Shown here: piece after piece, positions 1 through 12,415 of the stretch
Position numbering within the stretch: position 1 is the first letter of the stretch
How the letters are laid out: the number at the start of each line of letters is the position of its first letter
From: Petrosia ficiformis
Lineage: Eukaryota > Porifera > Demospongiae > Haplosclerida > Petrosiidae
Length of the DNA stretch: 64,000 bases
Reading direction: 5' to 3'
Assembly: GCA_947044365.1 (NCBI GenBank)
Contig: OX345636.1
Location: 22,167,466 to 22,231,465, forward strand
Translations under genes and position numbers: made by a program
The notes under the pieces: generated by a model
Told to the model about the DNA's origin: nothing
Database searches by the model: none
The model's input: only the letters and a program-made list of their open reading frames with translations

Positions 1-112
1 CCTTTTCTTTGTGTCTCTCTTGTCTCTCTCTCTCTGTCTCTCTCTCTGTCTCTCTCTCTCTCTGTCTGCCTGTCTCTCTGTCTCTCTGTCTCTCTGTCTC
101 TCTGTCTCTTAT
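1..112. repeat. TC/TCTCTG microsatellite
   Basis: Pyrimidine-only tract of TCTC and TCTCTG units at the left edge of the window. It lies in an intron just upstream of the first visible exon of the plus-strand gene, so it is also polypyrimidine-rich intronic sequence. No coding signal. Confidence 0.9.
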
Positions 113-164
113 GTATATACATACAATTGATATATTTTATTTTGTTACTTACATGTACATGTAG

Positions 165-3100
165 GTTGTTCCAGGTCGTGGTTTCTCTCGTCCACTTAGT
201 GCCAGTTCAGCTGATTCTGCACGTCAATCGCGCTATATTATCACTGATCCTAACCACCCCAGGGTAAGTTACTAAGAACTGTATTTGCTAAACAATACTT
301 CTGAGTAGATAATAAGTGAGCATTTAGTATCACAAAATTAGAGAACACACATATCATAGCAGGATACCCTGATCATAGAGTAAATGTATGTGTGTTCTTT
401 ACAATGTAATACTGAATGCCCATTTATCATCGCACTGTTTCAAAACCAAGCATACATAATATATTGTATAATAAATTCATAGACATCAATAAAGTATGCT
501 GTTGAGTTCTGCTACTATCCACAGACTAAACATATATGTATATGTGTGCATGTAAAAGCCTCAGAACACAAATTGTTTATCATGTTATCCTTTAATGTCC
601 AACAGACCCATCACAATGTCATGAACATTATTATGTGTTTGATTTAGGGTAGGGTTAGAGGTAGGTAGGGTAGGGTTTGGTTCAATCAATATCAAAGTAA
701 TCCTCAGTCACTATTATTATGATGAAATCTAGATTCAGGTGGTAGTACTGCAATGCAGATACTGGAAACTGCTGCATATTAGGCTAAGAAACTATGTGAT
801 GGTTACATATGACTATGCAAACAAAACAATTAGTTCTGTTATGTACATTTCTGGATTCGCAAAGTCTTGAATCAAACTGAGAATGAACATAATTTTGCAA
901 TACTAAAATCATCATTTCTAAGTACTTAATGTTAATACATTCCTTTCTCAGGTTATGAATAGAAATCAAGTCACATCTACTACTGATGGTGATTTTTTTA
1001 TTCGTCTTCCTACCTCAACTATTGGTGACAGCGTACTCAATCTGAATGACTCTGATGGTAACATGAGTGTGGGTACATACATGATTGGATTCCCTGTTGT
1101 CACAGATGATGAAGGTAGATCCCTGTCTATCGAATTGTGTCTGTCTGTCTGAATGTACATGTACATTTGATTCGGACCCTGCCAGCTGGGCTGCCTTGGT
1201 ACACATGTAGCTCAGTTGGTAGAGCATCTGTCTGGAGTACAGAGTGTTGTGGGTTCGAATCCCACCTGACGCAACTCTCATTTTCATTTTTCCATTGCCT
1301 CAGGTGTCTTTCTTTCTTTCTTTCTACATCTCCAATAACATCATGTATATACATGTACATGTACATGTATATATATATATATACAATGTATAAATTGTTA
1401 TGAAAATGTGTGCATGCATGAGACAAAGATAAGAATAGGTGACATTTGATATATACGTTATGTATATAGACAGAGCAGTGGTTGAGCTATTATTTGTTTG
1501 TAAATAAATGTATGACCTTCCATTTGAAGGTTATGGTTGTTTAAGATCACACATTGAAGGCATTTTATTAGATAAAATCATTAAAATATACACTGTTCCA
1601 AATATAAGCATTCCTATATGTCAGTCCTTGAAAAAACAAAGTGAGTTAAATTTGTGGTACTTACCTACCACTCAACTAAACTAAATTGACAGATCAACAA
1701 AAGCTACCATTATAGCTGACTGATTTCCTGCAACTAGTTATTAGAACTGTAATAACAATTCACCAGTCACACCCTCAAGTGCAATCATACCCAATTTCCA
1801 CGTATACTGTGACCAGAGAAAAACTTTGATTCCTGTTATTTTCAGATGGTAGTGAACACAATTCATCTTTGTCTAGTGTATCCTCTCAAGTGTGTAATAT
1901 CCATTGTTCTATGTTTGGTTTCACCAATCAATAATAATTGTTTTTATAATAACCAAATGTTTCGGTAGTTATACAACTACCTTCATCAGTGGTATAATAC
2001 TAATTACAAAAGGCAATCAACTATTTATACTACATTAGACTGTACAAAATATGTTAAAATGATGGTATGGTACATGTAGCTAGAGCTATGAAAATATATT
2101 CTACACTGTACATACATTGCAAACATTAATTTTAATGATCAATTCATGCATTGAACGTATATAATTATTATGTACATTTGTATGGTGACTTCTTTTTGAA
2201 ATGACGTGTTATATAATTTATGTTTTATTTGTTTCTTCTCTCCAGGAACAACAACTTTAACAGAAACTGACAAATCTTCTTCTAAGGTACACCAAAAGAG
2301 CAAAATTAGACGTCACCGACGAACTGCTTCTGCTGGTTCCGATAGCCTTAAAAGTTTTCTTTCATCAGGCTCAAGTAATTCTGACAGCCGACCAACAAAA
2401 GAATTCAATCAGTCTTCTACTCTCCCATTATCAGTTTCTAGACAACAACTACAGTTAAATTTTAAAAGACCAGGAAGTGTTGATTCAATGTGTTATGAAT
2501 TGAACTCTCCGGTTACAGTTTCCACTACAGGCAAAACTGATGTTAATATGATTGGTGAGTATGCACAAAATATACAGGAACAAATTGGTCAGCTTATAAA
2601 CAAACATGACAATACTGAAGAGCCAACAGTGGATTCCAAGGATATGAAGGTACCTGGAAATGTAGGTGGTGGACAAAAATCAAGTCCAATGAAGGGAGAA
2701 AAAGGATCTGTTGAGAAAACCAGTAAAGGTGAAGGCCTGTCTTCCAAACTTAAGGGATTACGATTAGGTTGGAAAGGTGGAGGAAGTAAAACATCCACTG
2801 TAGATAAAGAAAAGGCTGTCAATAAAAGCTCCGATTCAAATGAGACCAATAGCAGTGATGGGATATTGAATGAATCCAAGTTAAACAACCCAACTACATA
2901 TTTACAAGACCCTGTGTCCTCACAGAAATCTGATGAAGCAATTTCAAGTACCAATAGTTCAGCTCAAGTTTCTCGTATGACCAGTATGTCAAGTTCTATG
3001 GGCCGATCTGACAGCTTTGCAAGTACAGTTAGTACTACATTTTCTGGTGTTGGTGGCGAGAGCAGTCCGTATTCTACATTATCTTTGGACTCTTTTCCGA

Positions 3101-3591
3101 TAGTTGATTCAATGGAATTTTTTCATAAACAAGAAACAAGTAGCAAAATGTTTCCACGAAGTTCTTTTTTTACTCCAATAAACCAGCATAAATATGCAAC
3201 CTCAAGCTCTGATGAAGACAACTGTTCATATGGAGGTAGTCGAACTTTGAAACGTACCTCTGGAGGGATTAAAGATGGCCCCATGCAGGTATTCCAGCCA
3301 TCTCTACCTCACCATCATCGTACAACATCATCATGTGACTCCGACCAGCTTATTACTGATACATTGGGAGCTCCTGGTCATGGTTTTATGGGTTCGTCTG
3401 TTCCTCTTCATCATAATGAGAGTATTAGTATATCTGACATGGACAAAGAACAAACTGATCAAGAAGACGTATCAGAGAGGATTCACAGACTTGAGATACA
3501 GTTTGGTAAAGTACGTCGTAGCTCAACTGGTAGTATTACTATTTTTAATCATTCAGGAAGCTCAATGGAAGACATCAAGACAGTGGGGTAA
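165..3591 (+). CDS. 3' part of a serine-rich protein gene (three exons seen)
   Basis: Three exons join in phase: 165-263 (33 codons, donor GTAAGT), 952-1114 (ends one base into a codon) and 2246 to about 3587. The reading frame stays open across both junctions. The product is rich in Ser, Thr, Gly and Lys, with basic stretches (KIRRHRRTASAGSDSLKSF), many SS/SD/TS pairs that look like kinase sites, and no obvious folded domain, membrane segment or signal peptide. A short region near the end (SERIHRLEIQFGKVRR) could form a helix. The last exon either stops at TAA 3589-3591 or splices at the GTAAGT over that stop into a short exon near 3699 that ends two codons later; both give nearly the same C-terminus. 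The gene starts left of the window. I do not recognise the family. A large scaffold or lipid-transfer protein with a disordered tail would fit, but that is a guess. Confidence 0.72.
264..951. other. Intron of the serine-rich gene
   Basis: Starts GTAAGT at 264 and ends in TTTCTCAG at 951. AT-rich, no coding signal. A short G-rich stretch (TAGGGT-like, about 646-680) is present, too short and irregular to be telomeric. Confidence 0.7.
1190..1326 (+). repeat. tRNA-derived SINE
   Basis: Inside the intron 1115-2245. It carries an A box (TAGCTCAGTTGGTAGAGCA), an anticodon arm TCTGT-CTGGAGT-ACAGA (GGA in the anticodon position), and a T arm with a perfect B box (GGGTTCGAATCCC). The 3' acceptor half CTGACGC is present, but the 5' acceptor half (ACACATG) does not pair with it, so this is not a working tRNA. 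A short unrelated body and a (CTTT)n tail follow, as expected for a SINE or a retroposed tRNA fragment. Confidence 0.7.
1925..2045 (-). repeat. 3' fragment of a Penelope-like repeat
   Basis: Reverse complement of the motif 'ACCACTGATGAAGGTAGTTG...AACTACCGAAACATTTGGTTA' and of the adjoining 'TTGTACAGTCTAATGTAGTATAAATAGT', both also found at 14590-14720 next to a GIY-YIG reading frame. An intronic, non-coding relic. Confidence 0.5.
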
Positions 3592-4416
3592 GTACATGAT
3601 TAATGTCTACATATCTAAACAGTACATTCATGCATGTACAATTTATAATACACACTACCATACATACTTTACAAATTTCTTTCTATCCCTTTTCTTAGAG
3701 AGTGATGGAATATTCAACATTATATTAACCATGTCAACAATCTGTATCGTTTATTCAAAGTACTTATTAATAATTATATAATTGTCATGATGTTTTTTAA
3801 ATTCATTTTCATTTCCTTTAAATCATACTGCAAAATTGATGTACTTATTTGATTTATTGTAAAAACTCCTGTTCAGACAAGATGGCAAAGTGATATAATA
3901 TGGTGGTAAACATATAGCGTGAATATGGAGATAGTTGAAAGTATAAAGCCTGCAGATAAGCCTGAACAACACTGCAAGCCTAGAAAAGGAAACTAGCTTT
4001 TATCAACCTTGTGATTATATGCTATAACCAGATATGTGAAGTACATATAATCATACAAGACATTTAAAAAAAATGAAAGCACATGCAGGGATTCTAAAAA
4101 CCAAAAGGCACAGAAACAAGACTGGGATGGTACATTAGCAGCAAAACCACTTCCACATAACAACCTTACATAAGTAAAAGGAGCTTTAGCTGAGCTCAAT
4201 AAAGATTGTTGGAAATATGTGATCACCAGAGACTTACAGTATCTAAGGGATGGCACTGCAGGCCATTGTTTGCAATGATTGCATGCCATAATAATAATTA
4301 AATTATTAGCGTAGAAATACCGCCTGTTCAACAGTCTTCATTCAACACATTTTTACACACAAAACAATTATAAAAAATAATAACAAATTAAAAATTCTCA
4401 TTATAGTAGTTGTAAT

Positions 4417-7400
4417 TTAAATCTTAACAAAGAAATCAATAGAATACCAGTAATAAGCTATCAGTGACCATATCATAACACTAATGATATTTGATATCAG
4501 ATATTGCATATGCGAGTCCTTCATACTATTCCATCCAAAAGGAAACATACCCTCCAATAGTTCACTACCAACATAAATTAATATAGAGTTCATACCTACA
4601 TGTAAAATAGAATGGAGACACATTTATAAATGATCATGTCTACTTTATACATGTAGTATGTTAGTCTCAGCAAAAAACGTTTTACAGATTCGGGCCTAAT
4701 TCTATATTATCGCACATTAGACTATCAACTGACTACCAATTATTAATATGAATACCAAACATCTAAAATATATTCACTTGTCTTCAATCACATGAGACAC
4801 TCAGTCTGTACTAAGGTGTGTGTACGGAATTGTTCACACTGCCACACCCCATTAAACAACTCAAATTGTCAAGTTCACATGCAAAGTCCTTTGAGTGCTT
4901 CAGTCCAGCACAGGTGCATTAACTACACACAAGTCATGAACAATGCAGTAATAGGTCAACACCCACATAAAAGCAAACACAGGATTGCCCCTGTTACATA
5001 ATATTGGAGTGTGGCTAACCAGGATATATAAATGGAGATCCATTCCAAACTTGCATTACATCAATTAAGAAATAGAACACTGCTAGTAGTATGTATCCAA
5101 AACCAGACATAGCCAATATGAAAGACAGAGACCTATAGTGTGAATTATAGTTACAATAACAATATTAACTGTTGTAGAATAACTTTCCTATCCTACAGAT
5201 GTTTTTATGGAACCAACAGTTGAAGGGCTGAGACCCATCGTGGACTAACCCATAAAAACACTATATACATTAAAATGTGTTTCAGGAGCAAATACAATTA
5301 AAGAAGTCATATTTATTAGTGAGGTACGTGTAAATTTTAATGCATTTTTCTGCAATATGAACAATTTCCGGTAGTTAATTTTGAGGTAGTCTAATATGGT
5401 CCTGAGCCATTCAGTTGATTATCACTGATGTAGTACATACATGTAGCTTACCATAGATTCTTATTTAGTGGTATGAAACCTTCATTTTTTTGACCTTCAC
5501 ACAGTACTGCTGCCACCCCTCCCTGTCAAAGTATACAAGTGAGAAAATATATCAATGTACATACTTCTGTATAATATTGAAATTACCTCATCATGACATA
5601 CATGTAACAGCCAACCATTCAATCATTCATTCACATAATATTATTATATTGTAATTATGATTATAAACTCATTTTCAATTCTAAATTTGATCCTCGGATA
5701 CAACTTGCTATTATAAATGCGTACATTGACCTTCCATAATACTAAATATATATCCAGACTAGAGTGCTGAATTGAATACCATAATAACAAACATTCCAGA
5801 CTCACAAGTACTAATCCCCAGATTACAAATCTTATAATTCTTGATCCATGTTGTTGGTGGTATAAAATGATTCGTCCAGCTTGTACTCCAAGAAAACAGA
5901 TAACAATGGAGTTGAGAGAACCTAACACACCCTCTGGGTCATACGGTCCACAGTGATATAACTCCTGTGATTACAAATTCAATGATACAACAATATATTA
6001 TATGGCTCAACATGGTTATTCGCTATGATTGCTTTGCGCGGTCTAAATCTGTAATGGTAGAAATAACTACTGATTCTTACATATATGCTTTTAGTTGTAG
6101 GTATAGAGCTCCTTATGGCCCACAGGCACATGAAAAAGGGATGATTGCTTTCCCATGGGTTCATTATCATTGTAATTATAATGTATATTATGTTGGTGTC
6201 ACGTAATTAAGGAAGTTACAATACTATAACTTTATAATAGGTTGTTGGGTTTCAGACAATGTGAATATCATCAGCAATGGTTAATAGTTTGGCTACAAAG
6301 CAATCATAGTGATGCTTTTATCACCATAATCTTGTTGGGAGTTACAAAGTAACATAATCATGTATATATATACACAGGGTAGTTAATGCTTGAGTCAAGT
6401 TTAGGTGTGAGTTTCACTAATTTACACCTATAAATATATGTATACTCACATAATAATTACTGATGTAACAAGATATATAGAGAAAAAAGTATCCCTATGA
6501 CTGCTTTGTGGTGTCCAATCATTCAGTAATCATGGCTAACTTTATGATGCCTGAAACACATCAGCCTATTATAGTTATTATTTTGATTATTTACTCTGTT
6601 TACCTTTTAGAGAACCTTGTAGAACTTGTAGAATATATTTCAGGTAGAATAGCTAGCTATTAGTTCCAGTTTCTACTAGTGATGGGCGATACTGATACTC
6701 AAGTACTCGATACTTCGATTCCAGGCTCAGATGTAATGGCACCGTGCGTTGTGACTGACAATGCAAGTAACATGGTAGCAGCAATAAGCAAAACACCATG
6801 GCGTCACTTACCCTGTTTCGCTCACTCACTTAATCTAGTTGTACAAGACTCGATCACAAGGACCAGTGACATTAGTGACTTACAAAAACAATGTAAGGAC
6901 ATTGTGAGTCATTTTCATCGAAGTGCCAAATCAACAACAAAACTACGAGAAGTACAGAAACAGTTATCTCTTCCAGAACATAAACTGAAACAAGACGTTG
7001 TAACACGGTGGAATTCCACTTATGCGATGTTTGAACGGATTCATGAACAGTTTGAGGCTATTACAACCACTCTGTGCTTAGTTAGTCAAAACCAGCTGTG
7101 TTTAACTGCTGAAGACAAATTACTACTTTCCTGTTCACTAGAAGTCCTTAAACCATTCCTAGAAGCAACAGAAAATATATCAGGTGACAAGTATGTGTCA
7201 ACTCCAATGATCATCCCACTTATCAGATTGCTTCAACAGAGTATGCTGTCCCACTTAGATGTCCCTTTAGCTGCTACACTTGCCTCACAGTTGTCTAGCC
7301 GTTTTTCTTCTATAGAGGGTGCATATACAACAGCTGTAACCACCTTATTAGACCTACGCTTTAAAAAGGTGCCCTTCTCAACCACCACTTCAGCAGAACA

Positions 7401-10400
7401 TGCTGTCACAAGAATCAAAAATGAGGTAGCAACTTTGCCGAGCCTTGATCAAAGGCAGGAAGCTACAGGTCCAAGCACTTCCACTGGGAATACACCTGCC
7501 ACACCCAGCCTCTGGGATTCCTTTGATCAGAGAGTGAGTGAATCAACTTCACATCGATCTGCTCAAACAGATGCCACCATAGTAGTTCGTAGGTACTTCG
7601 AGGAACCATGCATAGAACGCACAAAAGACCCACTAGTATGGTGGAAAGATAATGCTGTTCGATTTCCAAAGCTACATACACTAGCACGGAAGTATCTATC
7701 CATTCCAGGCTCGTCTGTTCCATCAGAACGATTATTTTCAAAGGCTGGTCAACTGGTGTCTGAGAGACGGAACAGACTCAAGCCTAGTAACGTGGACATG
7801 CTACTATTTCTCAACAATAACTTGCACTAACCATTGTAACCAGCTCCTTTAGTTTATTACTAACGCCACTGTCACAACTACTCATTATGTATATGTTAAC
7901 TAACCTCTTGTATAATAATTATTTTTATGATATGATATTATTACTTTCATTTCCATGCATTAACATCTTTGAGTAACTTTTCAACTCTAACAGGTTATGA
8001 AGATTGCAGTAATAATTAAAATACCATCATGGTGGCACAATCAAATTGCAAAGGCCTTGGCTTGCCACGCCACGCCCCAAAGTATTACTACGTGCGCATG
8101 CGCACTCTTTATAACTCGATATCGTACTTGATACCATCGATACTGGGAAGAAAAGTAATTGGAATCGTATCGAAATCAAAATTGTGGTATCGCCCATCAC
8201 TAGTTTCTACGTAAACTACACAGCTTTCTTTCTGCTGGTCTGTAGAGCTTGATCGCGCGTTCTTTTACGCGCCACGCCCATTAATTGACCGAGCCCCCGG
8301 GAATGATGTAACTTCCTTAACTACGTATACAACGCATACTCGCGTAGGTGACACAAGAATATATAATTATGTTATAGTTATAAAATGCGCGTGCGGTTTA
8401 TAACAGAATTCTAAGCCCTAGCAATGAGGGCGGTACGCCCGAGTGCGCGGGCTTAGAATTCTGTTATAAACCACACGCGCATTTTATAACTGTTTTCTAG
8501 CCACCCACTTCAATTCAAACACTCGCCTTGCTACCTTCCAGCAACTAACGAAGGATAATGTTGATATGTATGGCGTTCTTAGAAGTTCTTCTATACATTC
8601 AAACAAGTTAAAAGTCTGTACTGTTAAAAATACGGAAGTTGTGAAGCTTAGCCAGAGTGTGGACGTAGCCCGGGACGTTTCATACATTCGCCTTGCTGTT
8701 CTTCTGCAACTAACGAAGCATGAATTTCACATCTGTAGCTTTCTTAACACTTCAACTCACTAGTAAAAGAAATTACAATCTTGAATCTTGTAAAATGCAA
8801 GAGTTATCGAGCTAAGAACAGTTGTTTCTGCAACGCCCCGCCCACACAATTTTCTAATTTACGCATGCGCTATACTATTACCTTGGTTACAGCGTCTGCG
8901 AAACTGGGAAGTTATAAACCGGTCTATAACTTCCTTATAGTTGAAATATAACACATAGCAACAACATAGTAACAGGCTAGAAATATATATATAGTTCGAA
9001 CCCGTGGAAAAGCAATCATAGGGATGGCCCTACGGGCCATACAAAGGTAAGCAGAATGATTACAATAGTAATGCACTCCAAAAGAATAATATACTAATAC
9101 TACTACTATGATACTACTACTATAATAACAACACTATAATATACATGGATCTTACCTGGCCACCTTCCCAATCTATTATAATTTATGCATTGTGGAATTC
9201 TAATCAAAGATAATTATTTCATTAACTGGGCGTGGCCGCAATGGCTGTGTAAAGAAGCACTGAGATCGAGTAAGTGTGCTGAGGCGGATACTTTCTGGCC
9301 ATTATTCAAGGTATGTTAGATATTGAATGCATAGATAATGATGTTGTTAGCAATGAGTTCAGTTTGTGGAAATAACAACGGTAAACACGCAACGTTATGA
9401 CGCAAAATACAAGCTGCTTGGACCTCAAAAATACATATTTTTGACTATAACTTCGAAGATAATTGTCGAATCCTTCCACAAATTGAACCCCAAATAAGAC
9501 ACTGATATAGCATTACATGTTACAAGTTACAAGCCCAAACGTAGAGAGGAAAGTACCTGCCTTTTGCTGAATTTCTTGCTCGCATATGCATAAAAATGTC
9601 TATATTTTACATTTAAACACCAGACAAAGCATATCATAATATATATGTTCGTGTAGAGTGAAAACCATTCTATCCACTCTATGTTGTCTCTTCCTCAATA
9701 GAGCTGTAAAAGTAAAGTTACAACTGCTTAAAAACGTTGCATTATTTAGGTGAAACTTACTGTACTCAAGTATTAATGACCCTGTGTATATAATGTTACC
9801 TTGCATGTAGGATGTTGATATATATGTGCATCAGTCAAGAGCCACTTGTCAACATGTCCAGCAGCTCCTCCAGTACAGTTGTAATGCTTGCCACTATCTG
9901 ATATACCACCAGGTCCAAGATATCCTCTATAATTATAATAAATAAAATATATAATGGCTGCATAAACAGGAAAAAATTAAGCTCTTCATAATACCAGGAA
10001 TAGACACTTTCATAACACACAGATGCAATGCCAAACAAACATACATATACATGTACATATGTATTATGTACATATAATCATAGATACATGTACATACACA
10101 CACACACAAGCACACACACACAACGCACACATGCACACACGCACGCATGCATGCACACACATACACACATGTAAACAATAAATAATACCTATTTGGTTGA
10201 CCTGAAGTGAGTATTTTGGCCAAATGCTCATATATACAAACACACAGAGACACATTTTGTATGTACCTTGGACACCCTGGCACTGGTAAAAGGAATGTAA
10301 TGCTCAGCCATACTAATTCCAGTACAAATACTATAATCCACTGTATCCAGTTATGTGTAAGATCTTGAAAACTAGAAAATTTGAACCGCCACTGTGAACA

Positions 10401-12383
10401 AAATGCAGATATACATGTAAATACTCTATAGTGAATTTTATAGTTATAATGTACAATACCTAGAGGAAAGGGAAGTGTGTAGAGTCAACTAAGTAATGAA
10501 AACCTTGTAGATGTGTTGTTGTTGACCCTTCCCCTCAGGAAGATTACTGGGAAAGAAGACCAAGACCAGAAGTGTCCAGATTTTGAGAAACAGTGGATAC
10601 ACAAAAACACACAATACTCTCCTCCAAACTGGCAAGAAAGTGCACTTACTAATATTTTCTCTGGTATACTGGAAGCTATCAAAAATGGTAAGAAAACTGT
10701 TCCTCATTTGCATCATAGTCAATCACTATTGGAGACAGTTGCATAATACTACATAAAACCTATTGATTTCACTTAACTTGATAAGTGTTGTTTACAATAC
10801 TGCAGAAAGGCCACAGAGCTGGGTAAGTGTTGTCTGTTAAGGTTCTATGCATATCGTCGTTGACATTGAGTCAGCAGCAAACAAGGCCTGGCTTCTACAT
10901 ATTTCTCTTTGCAACTACATGGTCATGCACATTCAATTTGGTAGTTGTTTCTTCCTATAAGGATATTGATATAGCTTTTTTACCCTAAACAGCTAGTAGT
11001 ATAATACAACCATAGAATCAACTCTAATAATGGCTATACAGTTGCATGTACTATAATTGTTATACTATAACATACTACCATGTATACAAAAAATTAATAG
11101 AACATTATTTTGTGATTCCTTGTACTTATGTGACCTACTCTGGGAAAAGTTGCTGTCTCAATTGAAATTTTCAATTGAATGCTTAAGTTTAAATGCTCAC
11201 TACTTTGCTGTGCCAACCAAATTCAGTATCTAGGAAGACCAATAACCATTCTACTACATGTACATCAGGGTTGCATAGAGGGAGGGACAATGGGATTACC
11301 CTCCCCCCGCCTCCCCAGAGTTCCAAAAGTTTAATACTTCAAAACAGCTGTTAAACCATTGTGGTTTTTGAGTCCACTCAATTTTTTTTTTAATATCATC
11401 AGCTACAGGCCATAGAAGCTGCTCCAGAAGCAACCTCAGAGTCTAGATTCAAAAAAGCATTTTTCAATAATTATAAGTATCATAAAAGCGAGTAATGATG
11501 TTATAATCACTAGAAATCACATTATTATTGCCAATATCAGTTACATATTTCGCAAATAACTACTACTAATAATAAAGATAGTGAACGATACAAATTACCA
11601 GATTATTGGTGAATCACAAGTAGCAACTAAATGTACCTTCATCATCAGCAAGGTATGTATTTATTGATTAAAATGTCTTACAATAAAGATCACTTACATG
11701 TACTCTGGTGTAAACTGGTAATGTTAATAGTTCAGTCAAAGCAACAACAAAATATGAAACTGCAAACCTTTGAAGAACACCAGGAATACGCCATGATGAC
11801 AGTTTGAAACCTGAACAAATTATACATGCATGTGTGCAGAAGATAATTGACATTTTAACATAACTATTAATATAATTAGAGTGTAAAAAGTTTATGTTTA
11901 GTTGTATAATATTGCGCATTGATTTATATATAGAAATATGAAATAGGACAGTGCATTTCAGTTATATACATATAAAACTCAACAAATAATCTGGAATCTT
12001 ACGAAAGTAGCCAAATGAAGCAGTACTGTGAACAAAATGATTCAGACTAAACAGTGTACATTTTGGAGATTAAACAACAACACATGTCAGACATGACTGG
12101 CTCTATATCTGAAAGTCTGTAGCATGTAGTTTGTTGAGTGTACATGTACGTGTATGCAGCGTTTTCCCCAGGATAAATATTCAGGGGGAGGAGTGCACCT
12201 GATTCAGTGGTACATGATGGTTAGTCAACAATGTTGTAAAACATGTTTTTCAACATAAACTTTAAATGAAAGGGTGGGGAAGTGCCATGGTACCACAATT
12301 GCGGACAACAATGACCAATATATAGAGTGATTGGGTGTATTCATATTAGACATTATTTCTTTAATTCTGCACTCAGTTTTTGC

Positions 12384-12415
<32 letters not shown>

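Larger units (their letters stand above)
6489..9047. mobile_element. Composite non-autonomous element with nested insertions
   Basis: Outer ends are 'GTATCCCTATGACTGCTTTG' (about 6489) and 'GAAAAGCAATCATAGGGATGG' (about 9010-9032), an imperfect inverted repeat, followed by the palindrome ATGGCCCTACGGGCCAT. A shorter relative without the inserts lies at 36345-36751, so this copy can be read as host element plus a hAT copy (6677-8202), a 43-bp-arm hairpin (8376-8491) and a 50-kb-type repeat (8495-8930). All of it sits inside an HGSNAT intron. Confidence 0.65.

Noticed and set aside
646..682. TAGGGT-like words resembling telomere repeat
   Set aside because: Only a few irregular units; not telomeric.
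1190..1270. Functional tRNA gene
   Set aside because: The acceptor stem does not pair and a SINE-like tail follows.
1015..1426. Minus-strand frames containing 'SGGIRTHNTLYSRQML'
   Set aside because: This string is the reverse translation of a tRNA-like sequence and is commonly mis-annotated as protein.
10513..10746. Plus-strand 77-codon ORF in an HGSNAT intron
   Set aside because: Protein-like in part and ends near a GTAAG, but no family, no partner exon and antisense to HGSNAT.
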